Assembly (NCBI GenBank): GCA_016218815.1
Contig: JACRCX010000071.1
Coordinates: forward strand, 1-47,951
Length of the DNA stretch: 47,951 bases
From: Deltaproteobacteria bacterium
GTDB taxonomy: Bacteria; Myxococcota_A; Polyangia; DRWM01; JAAZOP01
Direction: 5' to 3'
Below, in pieces: positions 1 through 8,810 of this stretch (position 1 is the first letter of the stretch; every line of letters begins with the position of its first letter). The translations under genes were made by a program, and so were the position numbers. The notes below the pieces were generated by a model. The model saw only the letters and a list, made by a program, of their open reading frames with translations, was not told the origin of the DNA and made no database searches.

Positions 1-1071
<1,071 letters not shown>

Positions 1072-1107
1072 TGAGTTTTCAGTTCTCGGCTTTCAGTTTT
1101 CCGTCCC
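1072..1107 (+). repeat. Low-complexity dispersed repeat, left arm (TTTTCAGTTCTC word)
   Basis: Between atpD and atpC lies a T-rich, AT-richer stretch with words TTTTCAGTTCTC and TTTCAGTTTTCC. It is the approximate inverse of 1155-1190. Composition is sharply unlike the surrounding 70% GC DNA. It separates two genes of one operon, so it is probably transcribed and could fold with the right arm. Confidence 0.7.
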
Positions 1108-1154
1108 GACCCGGTCCGCTGCGAAGACCGGACAGCGGAGGCGGATCCGTGGGA

Positions 1155-1190
1155 CCGGAAACTGAGAACTGAGAACTGAGAACTGAAAAC
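1155..1190 (+). repeat. Tandem AACTGAG repeat, right arm
   Basis: Three tandem copies of the heptamer ACTGAGA (GAAACTGAGAACTGAGAACT and onward) end in ACTGAAAAC. It is the inverse complement of the arm at 1072-1107, so the operon transcript could form a long imperfect stem between atpD and atpC. The same kind of word is seen in other gaps of this window as different repeat families. Confidence 0.7.
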
Positions 1191-1228
1191 AAAGGAACGC
1201 CGGAGCGGTAGGTCAAGACGGAGTCAAG

Positions 1229-1657
1229 ATGCCGATCACGATTGAAATCGTCACCCCCACCCAGCTCGTCCTGCGCAAGACGGTCGACGCGTTCACGGGC
1301 CCCGGCGAGATCGGCGAGTTCGGCGTGCTCGCCGGTCACCGCCCCCTGCTCGCCTCGCTGAAGGCCGGCATCGCGAAGTACTCCGAAGGCGGCGCGGAAC
1401 ACCGCCTGGCCGTCGGCCCCGGCTTCGCCGAGTTGGACAACGACCGGATCATCGTGCTCACCGAGAAGGCCCTCGACCCGGCGAAGCTCGCGACCCCCGA
1501 GGACCGCCAGGCGGAGCTCGCCTCCGCCGAGGCCGACCGCGAGCGCAGCGACGCCGCCCTGCGCGCCTGGACCGGTCCGGTCGGCGCCTCCGAGTTCCAG
1601 GAGGCCCAGCTCGCCCTGGAGTGGGCCCAGGCCCGCCTCTCCGCCCTCCGCTCTTGA
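1229..1657 (+). CDS. atpC: ATP synthase F1 subunit epsilon
   Basis: Epsilon subunit of the F1 central stalk, which couples and inhibits ATP hydrolysis. It has 142 residues, normal for the family. The N-terminal beta-sandwich has the typical start (MPITIEIVTPTQLVL), the GPGEIGEFGVLAGHRPLL motif (the GxxGxxGVLPGHAP-type signature) and the GFAELDNDRIIVL strand. The C-terminal two-helix domain follows from about residue 90. The start is ATG at 1229 with GGAG five bases upstream. It is the last gene of the atp operon and ends 14 bp from the convergent flavodiiron gene. Confidence 0.95.
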   Translation: MPITIEIVTPTQLVLRKTVDAFTGPGEIGEFGVLAGHRPLLASLKAGIAKYSEGGAEHRLAVGPGFAELDNDRIIVLTEKALDPAKLATPEDRQAELASAEADRERSDAALRAWTGPVGASEFQEAQLALEWAQARLSALRS

Positions 1658-1671
1658 AATCCCCCGGTCCC

Positions 1672-2868
1672 CTACCCCTCCCGCACCGCCTTGGCCACCG
1701 TCCGCCCCTGCTCCTCGCACGCCGCCAGCGCCGCCGCGTCGGGCTGCCACTTCGCCAGCACGCTCTTGGCCACCACGGGGATCCTGCACCGGCCCAGGTG
1801 CTCCTCGATCGCCTTCGTCGACTCGCCGCTCCAGCCGTACGAACCGAAGGCGGCGCCGAGCTTGTTCTGGAACTTGAGTCCGCGCAGGTCCTCGAGGATC
1901 GGCATGATCGTCGGCAGGACGCCGTTGTTCAGCGTGGGCGAGCCGATGATCACGGCGCGCGAACGGAAGATCTCCGTCAGCACGTCGTTGCGGTCCGACA
2001 CGGACAAGTGAAACATCCGGTACGGCACGCCGCCCTCGACCAGCCCCCGGCCGATCGCCTCGGCCATCTTCCGCGTCGCCTCCCACATCGTGTCGTAGAT
2101 CACGACCGCGCGCGGCTCAGGCTTCTGTGCCGCCCACTCCTGGTACTTGCGCACGATCTGCAGCGGGTCCTTGCGCCAGATGACGCCATGGCTGGGCGCG
2201 ATCATGTCCACCGGCAAGCCCAGCGCCAGGACCTCCTCGATCTTCTTCGAGACCAGCTTGCTGAACGGAGTGAGGATGTTCGCGTAGTACTTCAGCGCCT
2301 CCTCGTAGAGCGCCCGCTCGTCCACCTGGTCGTTGAAGCGGTGGGCCGTCGCGTAGTGCTGGCCGAAGGCGTCGTTGGGCAACAGCAGGTTCCGCGCCGT
2401 GTAGTAGGTGAACATGCTGTCCGGCCAGTGCAGCATCGGCGCCTCGATGAAGGCGAGCTTCCCCTCGCCCAGCGCCAATGTCTCGCCGGTCTTGACCGCC
2501 CGGAGCTTCCATGGCTGGTGGTGGTGCCCCGGCACGGTCTCCATCCCGCGCGGCGAAACGAGCATCTCCGCCTGCGGCGCGATCCGCATCACCGCCGGCA
2601 GCGAGCCCGCATGGTCGACCTCGGCGTGGTTGGTCACGACGTAGTCAATTCTCGCCGGGTCGACCACCTGCCGGATGTTCTCCACGAGCTGCTCGGCGAA
2701 CGGCGTCCAGACCGTGTCCACCAGCACGATCTTCTCGTCGACGATGAGGTACGAGTTGTACGTCGACCCGCGGTGCGTCGAAAGCTCGTGTCCGTGGAAG
2801 TGCCGCAGGTCCCAGTCCACCACCCCGACCCAGTACACGCCCTTCGACAGCTCGGTGACCGTTCCCAT
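1672..2868 (-). CDS. Flavodiiron protein (A-type flavoprotein, FprA-like)
   Basis: Cytoplasmic O2 and/or NO reductase with a beta-lactamase-fold diiron domain followed by a flavodoxin domain, 398 residues (class A; no rubredoxin tail). The diiron ligands are visible at the canonical places: H81, E83, D85 and H86 in NHAEVDHAG, H147 in MLHWPD, D166 in NDAFG and H227 in PSHGVIW. The flavodoxin half starts near residue 255 with an FMN phosphate loop (YDTMWEAT) and a GSPTLNNG loop. ATG start with GGGAG upstream. It is a single-gene unit convergent with atpC. No electron donor gene is adjacent. Preference for O2 or NO cannot be read from sequence. Confidence 0.95.
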   Translation of the reverse strand: MGTVTELSKGVYWVGVVDWDLRHFHGHELSTHRGSTYNSYLIVDEKIVLVDTVWTPFAEQLVENIRQVVDPARIDYVVTNHAEVDHAGSLPAVMRIAPQAEMLVSPRGMETVPGHHHQPWKLRAVKTGETLALGEGKLAFIEAPMLHWPDSMFTYYTARNLLLPNDAFGQHYATAHRFNDQVDERALYEEALKYYANILTPFSKLVSKKIEEVLALGLPVDMIAPSHGVIWRKDPLQIVRKYQEWAAQKPEPRAVVIYDTMWEATRKMAEAIGRGLVEGGVPYRMFHLSVSDRNDVLTEIFRSRAVIIGSPTLNNGVLPTIMPILEDLRGLKFQNKLGAAFGSYGWSGESTKAIEEHLGRCRIPVVAKSVLAKWQPDAAALAACEEQGRTVAKAVREG

Positions 2869-2909
2869 CGTTTCTCCCTTTCTTGCCCCGGAAATTCTCG
2901 TTCGGGCGC

Positions 2910-2938
2910 ATGCTGCGAACGCAGCGCGAAGATGTCAA
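2910..2938 (-). promoter_or_regulatory. Candidate promoter with palindromic operator for the flavodiiron gene
   Basis: Reading the minus strand, a perfect TTGACA (2938-2933) is followed 17 bases later by a weak -10 CAGCAT. A 12-base inverted repeat with 2-base centre, GCTGCGAACGCAGC (2912-2925), overlaps the spacer and -10. The start codon is 41 bases further on. The -10 is poor, so an activator may be needed. This is a pattern match only. Confidence 0.35.
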
Positions 2939-2993
2939 CCCGCACGGCGCTGCCTGCGGTGCTGCCTGCGATTCGGAGTGCGGACCTGCGGCG

Positions 2994-4304
2994 CTACGGC
3001 CCGGCCGCGGGCCCGAGCCGGACCTCCACCGTCGCGCCGGCGAGCGCCGGAATCTCCACTACGCCCGCGGCGCTCGCCCCGTCGGCAAGCGCGGCCGTGA
3101 CTCCCGCGGAGGAACCGGGGACCACGAGGAACGTCGCCACGCCGTCGGCGCCGGCTTGCGCCACGCCCTCCCCCGCCGCGGCAATCGTGCCCGCGGCGCC
3201 CGACGCCTGCCACCGCTCGCCGAGCGCCCTCCACCAGGCCGCCCGGTACAATCCCGGACCCTCCGGCGCGATGGCCAGCCACGCCCGGTCCGCCGCGGGA
3301 TCGGTGTCGGCGCCCGACGGCCGCCGCACGAGCCGCACCGTCGCCCCCGCCGCCGGCTGCCCCGCCGCATCGACCACCACCGCCTTGACCACCACGAACC
3401 CGGCCGCCGGCGCCGACTCGACCTCCCGCGCCGCCAGCGCCTCGACCAGCGCGGCGAAACGCACGCACGGAACCCGGATCCGCGCCGAGCCGAGCGGCTC
3501 GCCGGGACCGCCGTCGTCCCCCACGAGCAGCAACGGCACCTCGAGCGCCACCTCCTCGACGAAGGGCCGGACGTCCGGACGCAGCGCCAGCGCCTCCTGG
3601 AACTCCGCCGGAATCGTGCACCGCTCGGGACACCCCAAGTACGCGTTGGCCGGCAGCACGACCCCGCCCTGCGCGTCCGCCGGAACCAGCTCCGGCAACG
3701 ACGGATCGTCCCCCGGCGCGACGGCGACGTAGCCCGTCACCTCGCGCCACTGGTCCGGCGGCGCCGGCAGCGCCACCCGCTCGCGCCCCGACTCCACGCA
3801 GTCGAACGGCTCATCGGTCTCGTACATCGCGTCGATCGAGATCGAGGCGCCCAGGAAGCTGCCGGAGACGGCGAGCACCGCGGCACCGGCCGCCGTTTCG
3901 CCCACCGCCACCCCCAGGCAGTCGCCGCCGTCGCAGTCGGCGGAAACGTTCCAGAGGCCGACGCCCAGCAGGCTGCCGCCGAGCGCGACGCCGAGGCCGG
4001 CGAGGATCTCGCCCGCGAGAACCGCGGCGCCGCTGACCGTGCGACACTCCTCGAGCACACCCTCCACCGCCGCGCCGGGCTCGGCGCGGTACCTCCCGCG
4101 CACGCCGATCGCGAGGTCGCCGGTCGCTCGATCGAAGACCCCCTGGATCTCCGGATCGAAAGGCCCCGACCACGACGTCGCCTCCCCCCCACCCTCCCCC
4201 TCCGGCACCCGGATCCTCGTCACCGTCGAGAAGCAACCCGCCAGCACGAGGCCGATCACGAAGGGAACGCACCACCGCCGCCGCGATTCTGAACGCTGTC
4301 TCAT
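2994..4304 (-). CDS. Hypothetical lipoprotein with C-terminal Ig-like/carboxypeptidase-regulatory-like domain
   Basis: 436-residue predicted lipoprotein of unknown function. An N-terminal signal peptide ends in lipobox LVLAGC (Cys24). Residues about 95-165 are Gly/Ala-rich and hydrophobic with a CDGGDCLG loop, possibly membrane-associated or a glycine-zipper-like stretch. Residues about 300-360 (KAVVVDAAGQPAAGATVRLV) look like a carboxypeptidase-regulatory or Ig-like beta-sandwich. Start ATG 4304 lies only 7 bp after the stop of the upstream MopE-like gene, with GAGG as ribosome site, so it is the last gene of a five-gene lipoprotein operon. I do not recognise a named family for the whole protein. 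Confidence 0.8.
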   Translation of the reverse strand: MRQRSESRRRWCVPFVIGLVLAGCFSTVTRIRVPEGEGGGEATSWSGPFDPEIQGVFDRATGDLAIGVRGRYRAEPGAAVEGVLEECRTVSGAAVLAGEILAGLGVALGGSLLGVGLWNVSADCDGGDCLGVAVGETAAGAAVLAVSGSFLGASISIDAMYETDEPFDCVESGRERVALPAPPDQWREVTGYVAVAPGDDPSLPELVPADAQGGVVLPANAYLGCPERCTIPAEFQEALALRPDVRPFVEEVALEVPLLLVGDDGGPGEPLGSARIRVPCVRFAALVEALAAREVESAPAAGFVVVKAVVVDAAGQPAAGATVRLVRRPSGADTDPAADRAWLAIAPEGPGLYRAAWWRALGERWQASGAAGTIAAAGEGVAQAGADGVATFLVVPGSSAGVTAALADGASAAGVVEIPALAGATVEVRLGPAAGP

Positions 4305-4311
4305 GGACGCC

Positions 4312-6378
4312 TCACCCCATCGTGTGGCATTCCCACTGGACGTGGACCCAGCGGAAAACCGGGGTGTCGCCGTCGGAAGTCCCCTCGAGCGTCACATCGA
4401 TGCGCAGGTAGGGGAACGTCGGAACCCCCGCGGCGGAGAACACGGCCTCGACGTCCACGGGCGACGTTGCCGTCGGGATGACGGCCAGCGTGACGGGCGG
4501 GGCGGCCGTCAGCTCGGCCGCCGATGGCGCCGACCGGGCGACGATGGTCACCTCCCCCGGCGGCGCCGTGACGTCCCAGAAGATCTGCGACCAGTTGTCG
4601 GCGGGATTGATGTCGCAGCGGTGGTAGTCGTGCGTCCAGGTGCCGCGCGGCACGAGGCGCCGCCGCTGGTAGCCGGTGAAGTCGCTGTACGTGTAGGGGC
4701 TGGGCCCGACCGGGAATTCCTCCAGCGCCGACGTGGCGAGCGTCAGGCGCGTGACGTTGCTGGTGCTCTGGTTGACCGTCCAGACGTGGTCCAGCTCGTC
4801 CAGCGCGATGCCGACGGGAATGACGCCCGCGATGTCGCGGATGGTCATCCCGCTCCCGTCGACCATGTTCCACGAGGCCATGGCCCCGCCGCCCCAGTTC
4901 TCGTGGATCGACATCCAGATCGTCCCGTCCGCAGCGGCCGCGATGCCGCGCCCGCCCCAGTTGGAGCGGCCCGTGTGCACCGCGAGCCACGTGCCGTCGA
5001 CCGGGTTGTACCCCGCGCCGCAGGCGTCCGAGCCGACCCACGCCGCGGCCCACGGCCGGTTGTCCCGGTCCACCGTGATCCCGTACGGCGCGCCGTCGCA
5101 CCCGCTGGCGCCGCCGAACTGCACGGGCGGATCCACGACCCGCGTCTCCGTGTTGAACTTCTGAAGGTAGCCTGGGTCGGGCGCACGACCCGAGACCCAG
5201 ATGTTCCCCAGCGCGTCGGCGGCCAGGCCGTACGGCTGGACCCCGAGGTCGACCGTCGCGAGGACGGCACCGTCGTCGGGGTTGAGCTGGTAGACCCGCT
5301 GCTCCGTCCACGACGCCACCCACGGATACCCGCCGGGGTGGAACTCGCCGTCTCCCAGGTCGATCGCCAGACCGCGCGGAATGCCGCCCGCCCCCGCCAC
5401 GGGTACCGTCCACAGCACACACTCGTCGGTGCCGAGCGGCAGCGGCGTCGGGCCGGTGGAGGTCTGGGGGACGGTGTCGCCGTTGCGGTCGACGCAGTAC
5501 ATCGGGTCGCCCGCCATCTTCGTGACCGAGCCCTGGTTGCGGCCGGCACAGCCGACGTGGGCGCGCGCCGCGACGTAGGCGTTGCCGAAGCCGTCCACCG
5601 CGGTTCGCGAAGGGCTGTCGCAGTTGTCGCCCCACAGCCCGACCTTGTAGCGCGCCACCTCCGCGCCGGTCACCAGGTCGAGCTTGGAGACGGAGCCGTC
5701 GGGATCGTTGGCCGCCCAGAGGTATCCGGCATGGATGTCCTCGGCGCCCAGCACGACGCCGCCCGTCCCGTCCGGGTTCGGCGCCAAGCCGCTGGCGCCG
5801 GGGTCGTCGGCCGACGGCGTGGTCTCCCCCTCCGACTCGCACTCCGGATCGCACGTCCCGCAGGGCCCCGCCAGCGACTCGTCGCCCACGCCGTCGCAGT
5901 CGTCATCGACGTCGTTGCACAGGATGTCGGGCGAGGCCGCCGGAAGCACCTGGCCCGTGCACTCGTCCGGGATGATCCCCGCCGCGCACGTCCTCGCGCC
6001 GCCGCGGCACGCGCCGACGTCCGCGGTCCACGGCGGACCGTCGTAGCAGTCGAACGACTCGCCCGACGAGCAACGGCAGCCCGGCGCGTGCGTCGTGGCG
6101 CAGTCCGTGCAATCGTCGTGGTGCGCGCCGTCCGCGTCGTCGCAATCGGGTCCCGCCGCGCACCCCGGCCCGTACCCGTCGTCATCCCAGTCCACGCACA
6201 CCGGCGTGTCGCTCGTGCCGTCCCCGCCCTCGCCCCGGTCCTCCCTCCCCCCGTCCCCCGGCGGCGTCGTGTCCCCACCCGAGGCGCTGCACCCCAACGC
6301 GATCAGCAGAGCCAGGACGGCCACGCCGCGCCCCGCGGATCCCCGCCGCTCATTCCAGACGTCGTCTCTTCGCGTCAT
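4312..6378 (-). CDS. MopE-type/beta-propeller lipoprotein, paralogue 1
   Basis: 688-residue predicted surface lipoprotein. The signal peptide ends in ALLIALGC (Cys30). A Cys-rich segment with Asp-rich MopE-type motifs follows (DDDGYGPGCAAGPDCDDAD about 65-84, CNDVDDDCDG about 154-163), which in this family bind metal or calcium. A long repeat region (about 200-560) with LDLVTGAEVARY, GIAAAADGTIWMS and HVWTVNQSTSNVTRL motifs resembles a Vgb/NHL six-bladed propeller. The C-terminal domain (SDFTGYQRR, PRGTWTHDYHRC, then a beta-rich tail) is shared with paralogues 2 and 4. The frame stays open far upstream, but that is a shadow of paralogue 2. The ATG at 6378 precedes the lipobox and has an AGGGG site. 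Function unknown; adhesion or metal-dependent surface binding is inference. Confidence 0.88.
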   Translation of the reverse strand: MTRRDDVWNERRGSAGRGVAVLALLIALGCSASGGDTTPPGDGGREDRGEGGDGTSDTPVCVDWDDDGYGPGCAAGPDCDDADGAHHDDCTDCATTHAPGCRCSSGESFDCYDGPPWTADVGACRGGARTCAAGIIPDECTGQVLPAASPDILCNDVDDDCDGVGDESLAGPCGTCDPECESEGETTPSADDPGASGLAPNPDGTGGVVLGAEDIHAGYLWAANDPDGSVSKLDLVTGAEVARYKVGLWGDNCDSPSRTAVDGFGNAYVAARAHVGCAGRNQGSVTKMAGDPMYCVDRNGDTVPQTSTGPTPLPLGTDECVLWTVPVAGAGGIPRGLAIDLGDGEFHPGGYPWVASWTEQRVYQLNPDDGAVLATVDLGVQPYGLAADALGNIWVSGRAPDPGYLQKFNTETRVVDPPVQFGGASGCDGAPYGITVDRDNRPWAAAWVGSDACGAGYNPVDGTWLAVHTGRSNWGGRGIAAAADGTIWMSIHENWGGGAMASWNMVDGSGMTIRDIAGVIPVGIALDELDHVWTVNQSTSNVTRLTLATSALEEFPVGPSPYTYSDFTGYQRRRLVPRGTWTHDYHRCDINPADNWSQIFWDVTAPPGEVTIVARSAPSAAELTAAPPVTLAVIPTATSPVDVEAVFSAAGVPTFPYLRIDVTLEGTSDGDTPVFRWVHVQWECHTMG

Positions 6379-6400
6379 CTCCACCCCTGCTTTCCGTCCC

Positions 6401-6446
6401 CTTTGCGTCCTTTGCGGCCCTTTGCGTCCTTTGCGCGAAATCCCCC
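6401..6446 (+). repeat. Dispersed repeat, TTTGCGTCC family, copy 1
   Basis: Three near-tandem copies of TTTGCGTCCTTTGCG-type words end in TTTGCGCGAAAT. The repeat fills most of the 71-bp gap between paralogues 2 and 1 of the MopE operon. Related copies lie at 13140-13180 and 44474-44526. Translated, it gives Arg/Lys-rich strings of the SRKGRKGPQRTQRG type. Confidence 0.8.
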
Positions 6447-6449
6447 CGG

Positions 6450-8771
6450 TCACGGCATCCGGTAGCAGTGCCACTGCACGTTGATCGTGCGGAACACCGG
6501 GGACAGCCGGTCCGGGCTCGCCTCGAGCGTCACCGTCACCCGCAGGAACCGCTGCAGCGGCACCGCGGCGGCCGCGAAGAGCGCCTCGAGGTCCACGGGA
6601 GGTGCGTCGGACGGCACCGTCGCCAGCAGCACTGTCGGAGCCGCGTCGAGCGCCGCGGCCGTGTCGGCCGAGGCGCCATCGATCCGCAGCAGCGCGCCCG
6701 CCGGGACGTCGGCGTCCCATTCCAGCATGCCCCAGCGGTCGAACGAGTCCACCGCGCAGCGCTCGTAGTCCCGCGTCCAGCTCCCGCGGGGGATCATCAG
6801 CCGCCGCTGGTAGCCGGTGAAGTCGCTGTAGGTGTAGGGGTTGGGACCGACCGGGAACTCGTCGAGCGCGCCGGTGGACTTGGTCAGGCGGGTTACGTTG
6901 CTGGACGACTGGTTGACCGTCCAGACGTGACCGATCTCGTCGACGCCGACGCCGACCGGGATGACGCCGGCAATGTCGCGCACAACGAGTCCGGAGCCGT
7001 CTTCCATGTTGAACGAGGCGATGGCCCCGCCGCCCCAGTTCTGGTGGATCGATGCCCAGATCGTCCCGTCCGCGTCGGCGGCGATGCCGCGGATGCCGCC
7101 CCAGCTGGGTCGCGTGTTGACACCGAACCAGCTCCCGTCGGCGGGGTCGTACCGCGCGGCGCAGCAGTTGCCGTCCAGCCAGATCCCGGCCCAGACCCGG
7201 TTCCGGATGTCGACGGTGATGCCGTACGGGTACTGCCCGCTGCAGGCGCCGATCGCGATCGCCGGTTCGACGGCGAGCGTCGTCGTGTGGAAGCGCTGGA
7301 TCAGCGGCGACGGTCCGCGACCCGAGGCCCAGATCCAGCCGTCGGACGAGATGGCGAAGCCGTACGTGTTCACGTTCAGGTCGACGGTGTTGAGCACGGC
7401 ACCGGTGTCGGGGTCGAGCTGGTACGCCCGCATCTCGGAGAAGAGGCCGATCCACGGGTGCCCTTCCGCGTGCGCCTCGTCGCCCAGGTCGATCGCCAGC
7501 GCGCGCGGAATCCCGCCCGCGCCGCCCACCGGCACGCGCCAGATCACGCACTCGTCGCTCCCCAGCGCCAGGGCCGCCGGACCGGTGGAGGTCGTGATCG
7601 TCGTGTCGCCGTTCCGGTCGACGCAGTAGCGCAGGTCGCCCGCCATCTTCGTCACGGAGCCCTGGTTGCGCCCGGCACACCCGACGTGGGCGCGCGCCGC
7701 GACGTAGGCGTTGCCCAGGCCGTCCACCGCCGTTCGCGACGGGCTGTCGCAGCTGTCGCCCCACATGCCGACGCGGTACCGCGCCACCTCGGCCCCCGTG
7801 GCCAGATCGAGCTTCGACACGCTGCCGTCCGGGTCGTTGGCCGCCCACAGGAAGCCCGCGCGCACGTCCTCCGCGCCCAGCGTCACACCCGGCCCGTCCG
7901 GATTGCTCATCAGCCCGGACGAACCCGGGTCGCCCGACGCAGGCTCGACCAGGCCGTCCGAACGGCAGGTCACGTCGCACGTGCCGCACGGCCCGAAGAC
8001 CTCCTCGTCGCCCGCGCCGTTGCAGTCGTTGTCGACCCCGTCCCCGCACGTCTCGAACGCCGCAGGCAGGACCTCCCCCTCGCACTCGTCCGACAGGACC
8101 CCCCCGACGCACCAGCGCGAGCCGACCGTGCACGCTCCCACCCCCATCGTCCCGGCCGGCCCGGAATAGCACTCGTAGCCCTCGCTCGGCAGGCACGCGC
8201 AACCGGGCGCGTGGGTCGTGCCGCAGTCCGCGCAATCGTTCCAGTGCAACGGGTCCGCGTCGTCGCAGTCCAGGCCGCCCGCGCACCCGGGTCCGTGCCC
8301 GTCCCCGTCGCCGTCGAGGCACGCCGGAACGTCGGCCGCGTCTCCGTCGTCGTCCCCGTCCGCATCCGCATCGCCGTCGGCCGCCGCGTCCTCCTCCCCG
8401 GACTCCGTCTCCGCCTCGAACTCGACCGACGCCTCGTCCGACGCCTCCCCGTCCTCGTCCCCGTCCGCCCCCGCGCCGTCGTCGACCGGCGGGAGGTCGA
8501 GCACCTCATCGGCGTCCTCGTCCTCGCCGTCCGGAGCCGCGACGTCCCCGCCCGCGTCGTTGCCGACGCATCGCCCATCGATGCAGTGCCCGCCCGGGCA
8601 CTGGAGATCGCTGGTGCACGTGGTCTGGTTGTCGCCCCCGCTCCCCCCGCAGGCCGGAAGCGCGATCGCCGCGCAGAGCATCCAGAGGAGCACGCCCCGG
8701 CTCGCCGTCCCCCAATCCCGTCCGCGCCTGCCAGCCCGCCCTGAGTCCGCCGAAGGGCCCCCGATCCCCAT
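6450..8771 (-). CDS. MopE-type/beta-propeller lipoprotein, paralogue 2
   Basis: 773-residue paralogue of its operon neighbours. The lipobox is ALPAC (Cys41 from this start). It has a long, extremely acidic D/E/A-rich linker of about 90 residues, then the Cys-rich module (DGDGHGPGCAGGLDCDDAD; later CGDGVDNDCNGAGDE), the propeller-like repeats, and the C-terminal SDFTGYQRR and PRGSWTRDYERC domain. Two starts compete: ATG 8771 (GGAGG, 5-base spacing; chosen) and ATG 8783 (GGGAG, 6-base spacing). Either way a 22-bp dispersed repeat (8737-8758) is translated within the n-region of the signal peptide, making it unusually long. The stop of paralogue 3 is 39 bp upstream of this start. Confidence 0.87.
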   Translation of the reverse strand: MGIGGPSADSGRAGRRGRDWGTASRGVLLWMLCAAIALPACGGSGGDNQTTCTSDLQCPGGHCIDGRCVGNDAGGDVAAPDGEDEDADEVLDLPPVDDGAGADGDEDGEASDEASVEFEAETESGEEDAAADGDADADGDDDGDAADVPACLDGDGDGHGPGCAGGLDCDDADPLHWNDCADCGTTHAPGCACLPSEGYECYSGPAGTMGVGACTVGSRWCVGGVLSDECEGEVLPAAFETCGDGVDNDCNGAGDEEVFGPCGTCDVTCRSDGLVEPASGDPGSSGLMSNPDGPGVTLGAEDVRAGFLWAANDPDGSVSKLDLATGAEVARYRVGMWGDSCDSPSRTAVDGLGNAYVAARAHVGCAGRNQGSVTKMAGDLRYCVDRNGDTTITTSTGPAALALGSDECVIWRVPVGGAGGIPRALAIDLGDEAHAEGHPWIGLFSEMRAYQLDPDTGAVLNTVDLNVNTYGFAISSDGWIWASGRGPSPLIQRFHTTTLAVEPAIAIGACSGQYPYGITVDIRNRVWAGIWLDGNCCAARYDPADGSWFGVNTRPSWGGIRGIAADADGTIWASIHQNWGGGAIASFNMEDGSGLVVRDIAGVIPVGVGVDEIGHVWTVNQSSSNVTRLTKSTGALDEFPVGPNPYTYSDFTGYQRRLMIPRGSWTRDYERCAVDSFDRWGMLEWDADVPAGALLRIDGASADTAAALDAAPTVLLATVPSDAPPVDLEALFAAAAVPLQRFLRVTVTLEASPDRLSPVFRTINVQWHCYRMP
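8737..8758 (+). repeat. Dispersed 22-mer (CGCCCTGAGTCCGCCGAAGGGC), coding copy
   Basis: An imperfect palindrome-like word lies inside the signal-peptide coding region of MopE paralogue 2, read as GGPSADSGRAG on the minus strand. It matches the copy in larC (43635-43656) at all but a few bases and is related to the longer copy in the dinG-like gene (21086-21116). Confidence 0.7.
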
Positions 8772-8810
8772 TGCCGCCTCCATCTTCGTCTCCCGCCCCC
8801 CGCGCACCGC

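Noticed and set aside
1621..3732. Plus-strand open frame of 703 codons
   Set aside because: Arg/His/Pro/Leu-rich translation with no family sense; it lies antisense to the flavodiiron protein and the 2994-4304 lipoprotein, whose motifs are unmistakable.
6379..8322. Upstream extension of MopE paralogue 1 to a 1336-residue protein
   Set aside because: The extra part is the shadow of paralogue 2, and a clear signal peptide and ribosome site begin at 6378.
8340..8480. Short tandem repeats (GTCGTCCCCGTCCGCATCCG type) as a possible repeat array
   Set aside because: These are codon-level repeats of the Asp/Ala/Glu linker of a MopE lipoprotein, not a CRISPR or mobile element; spacing is irregular.
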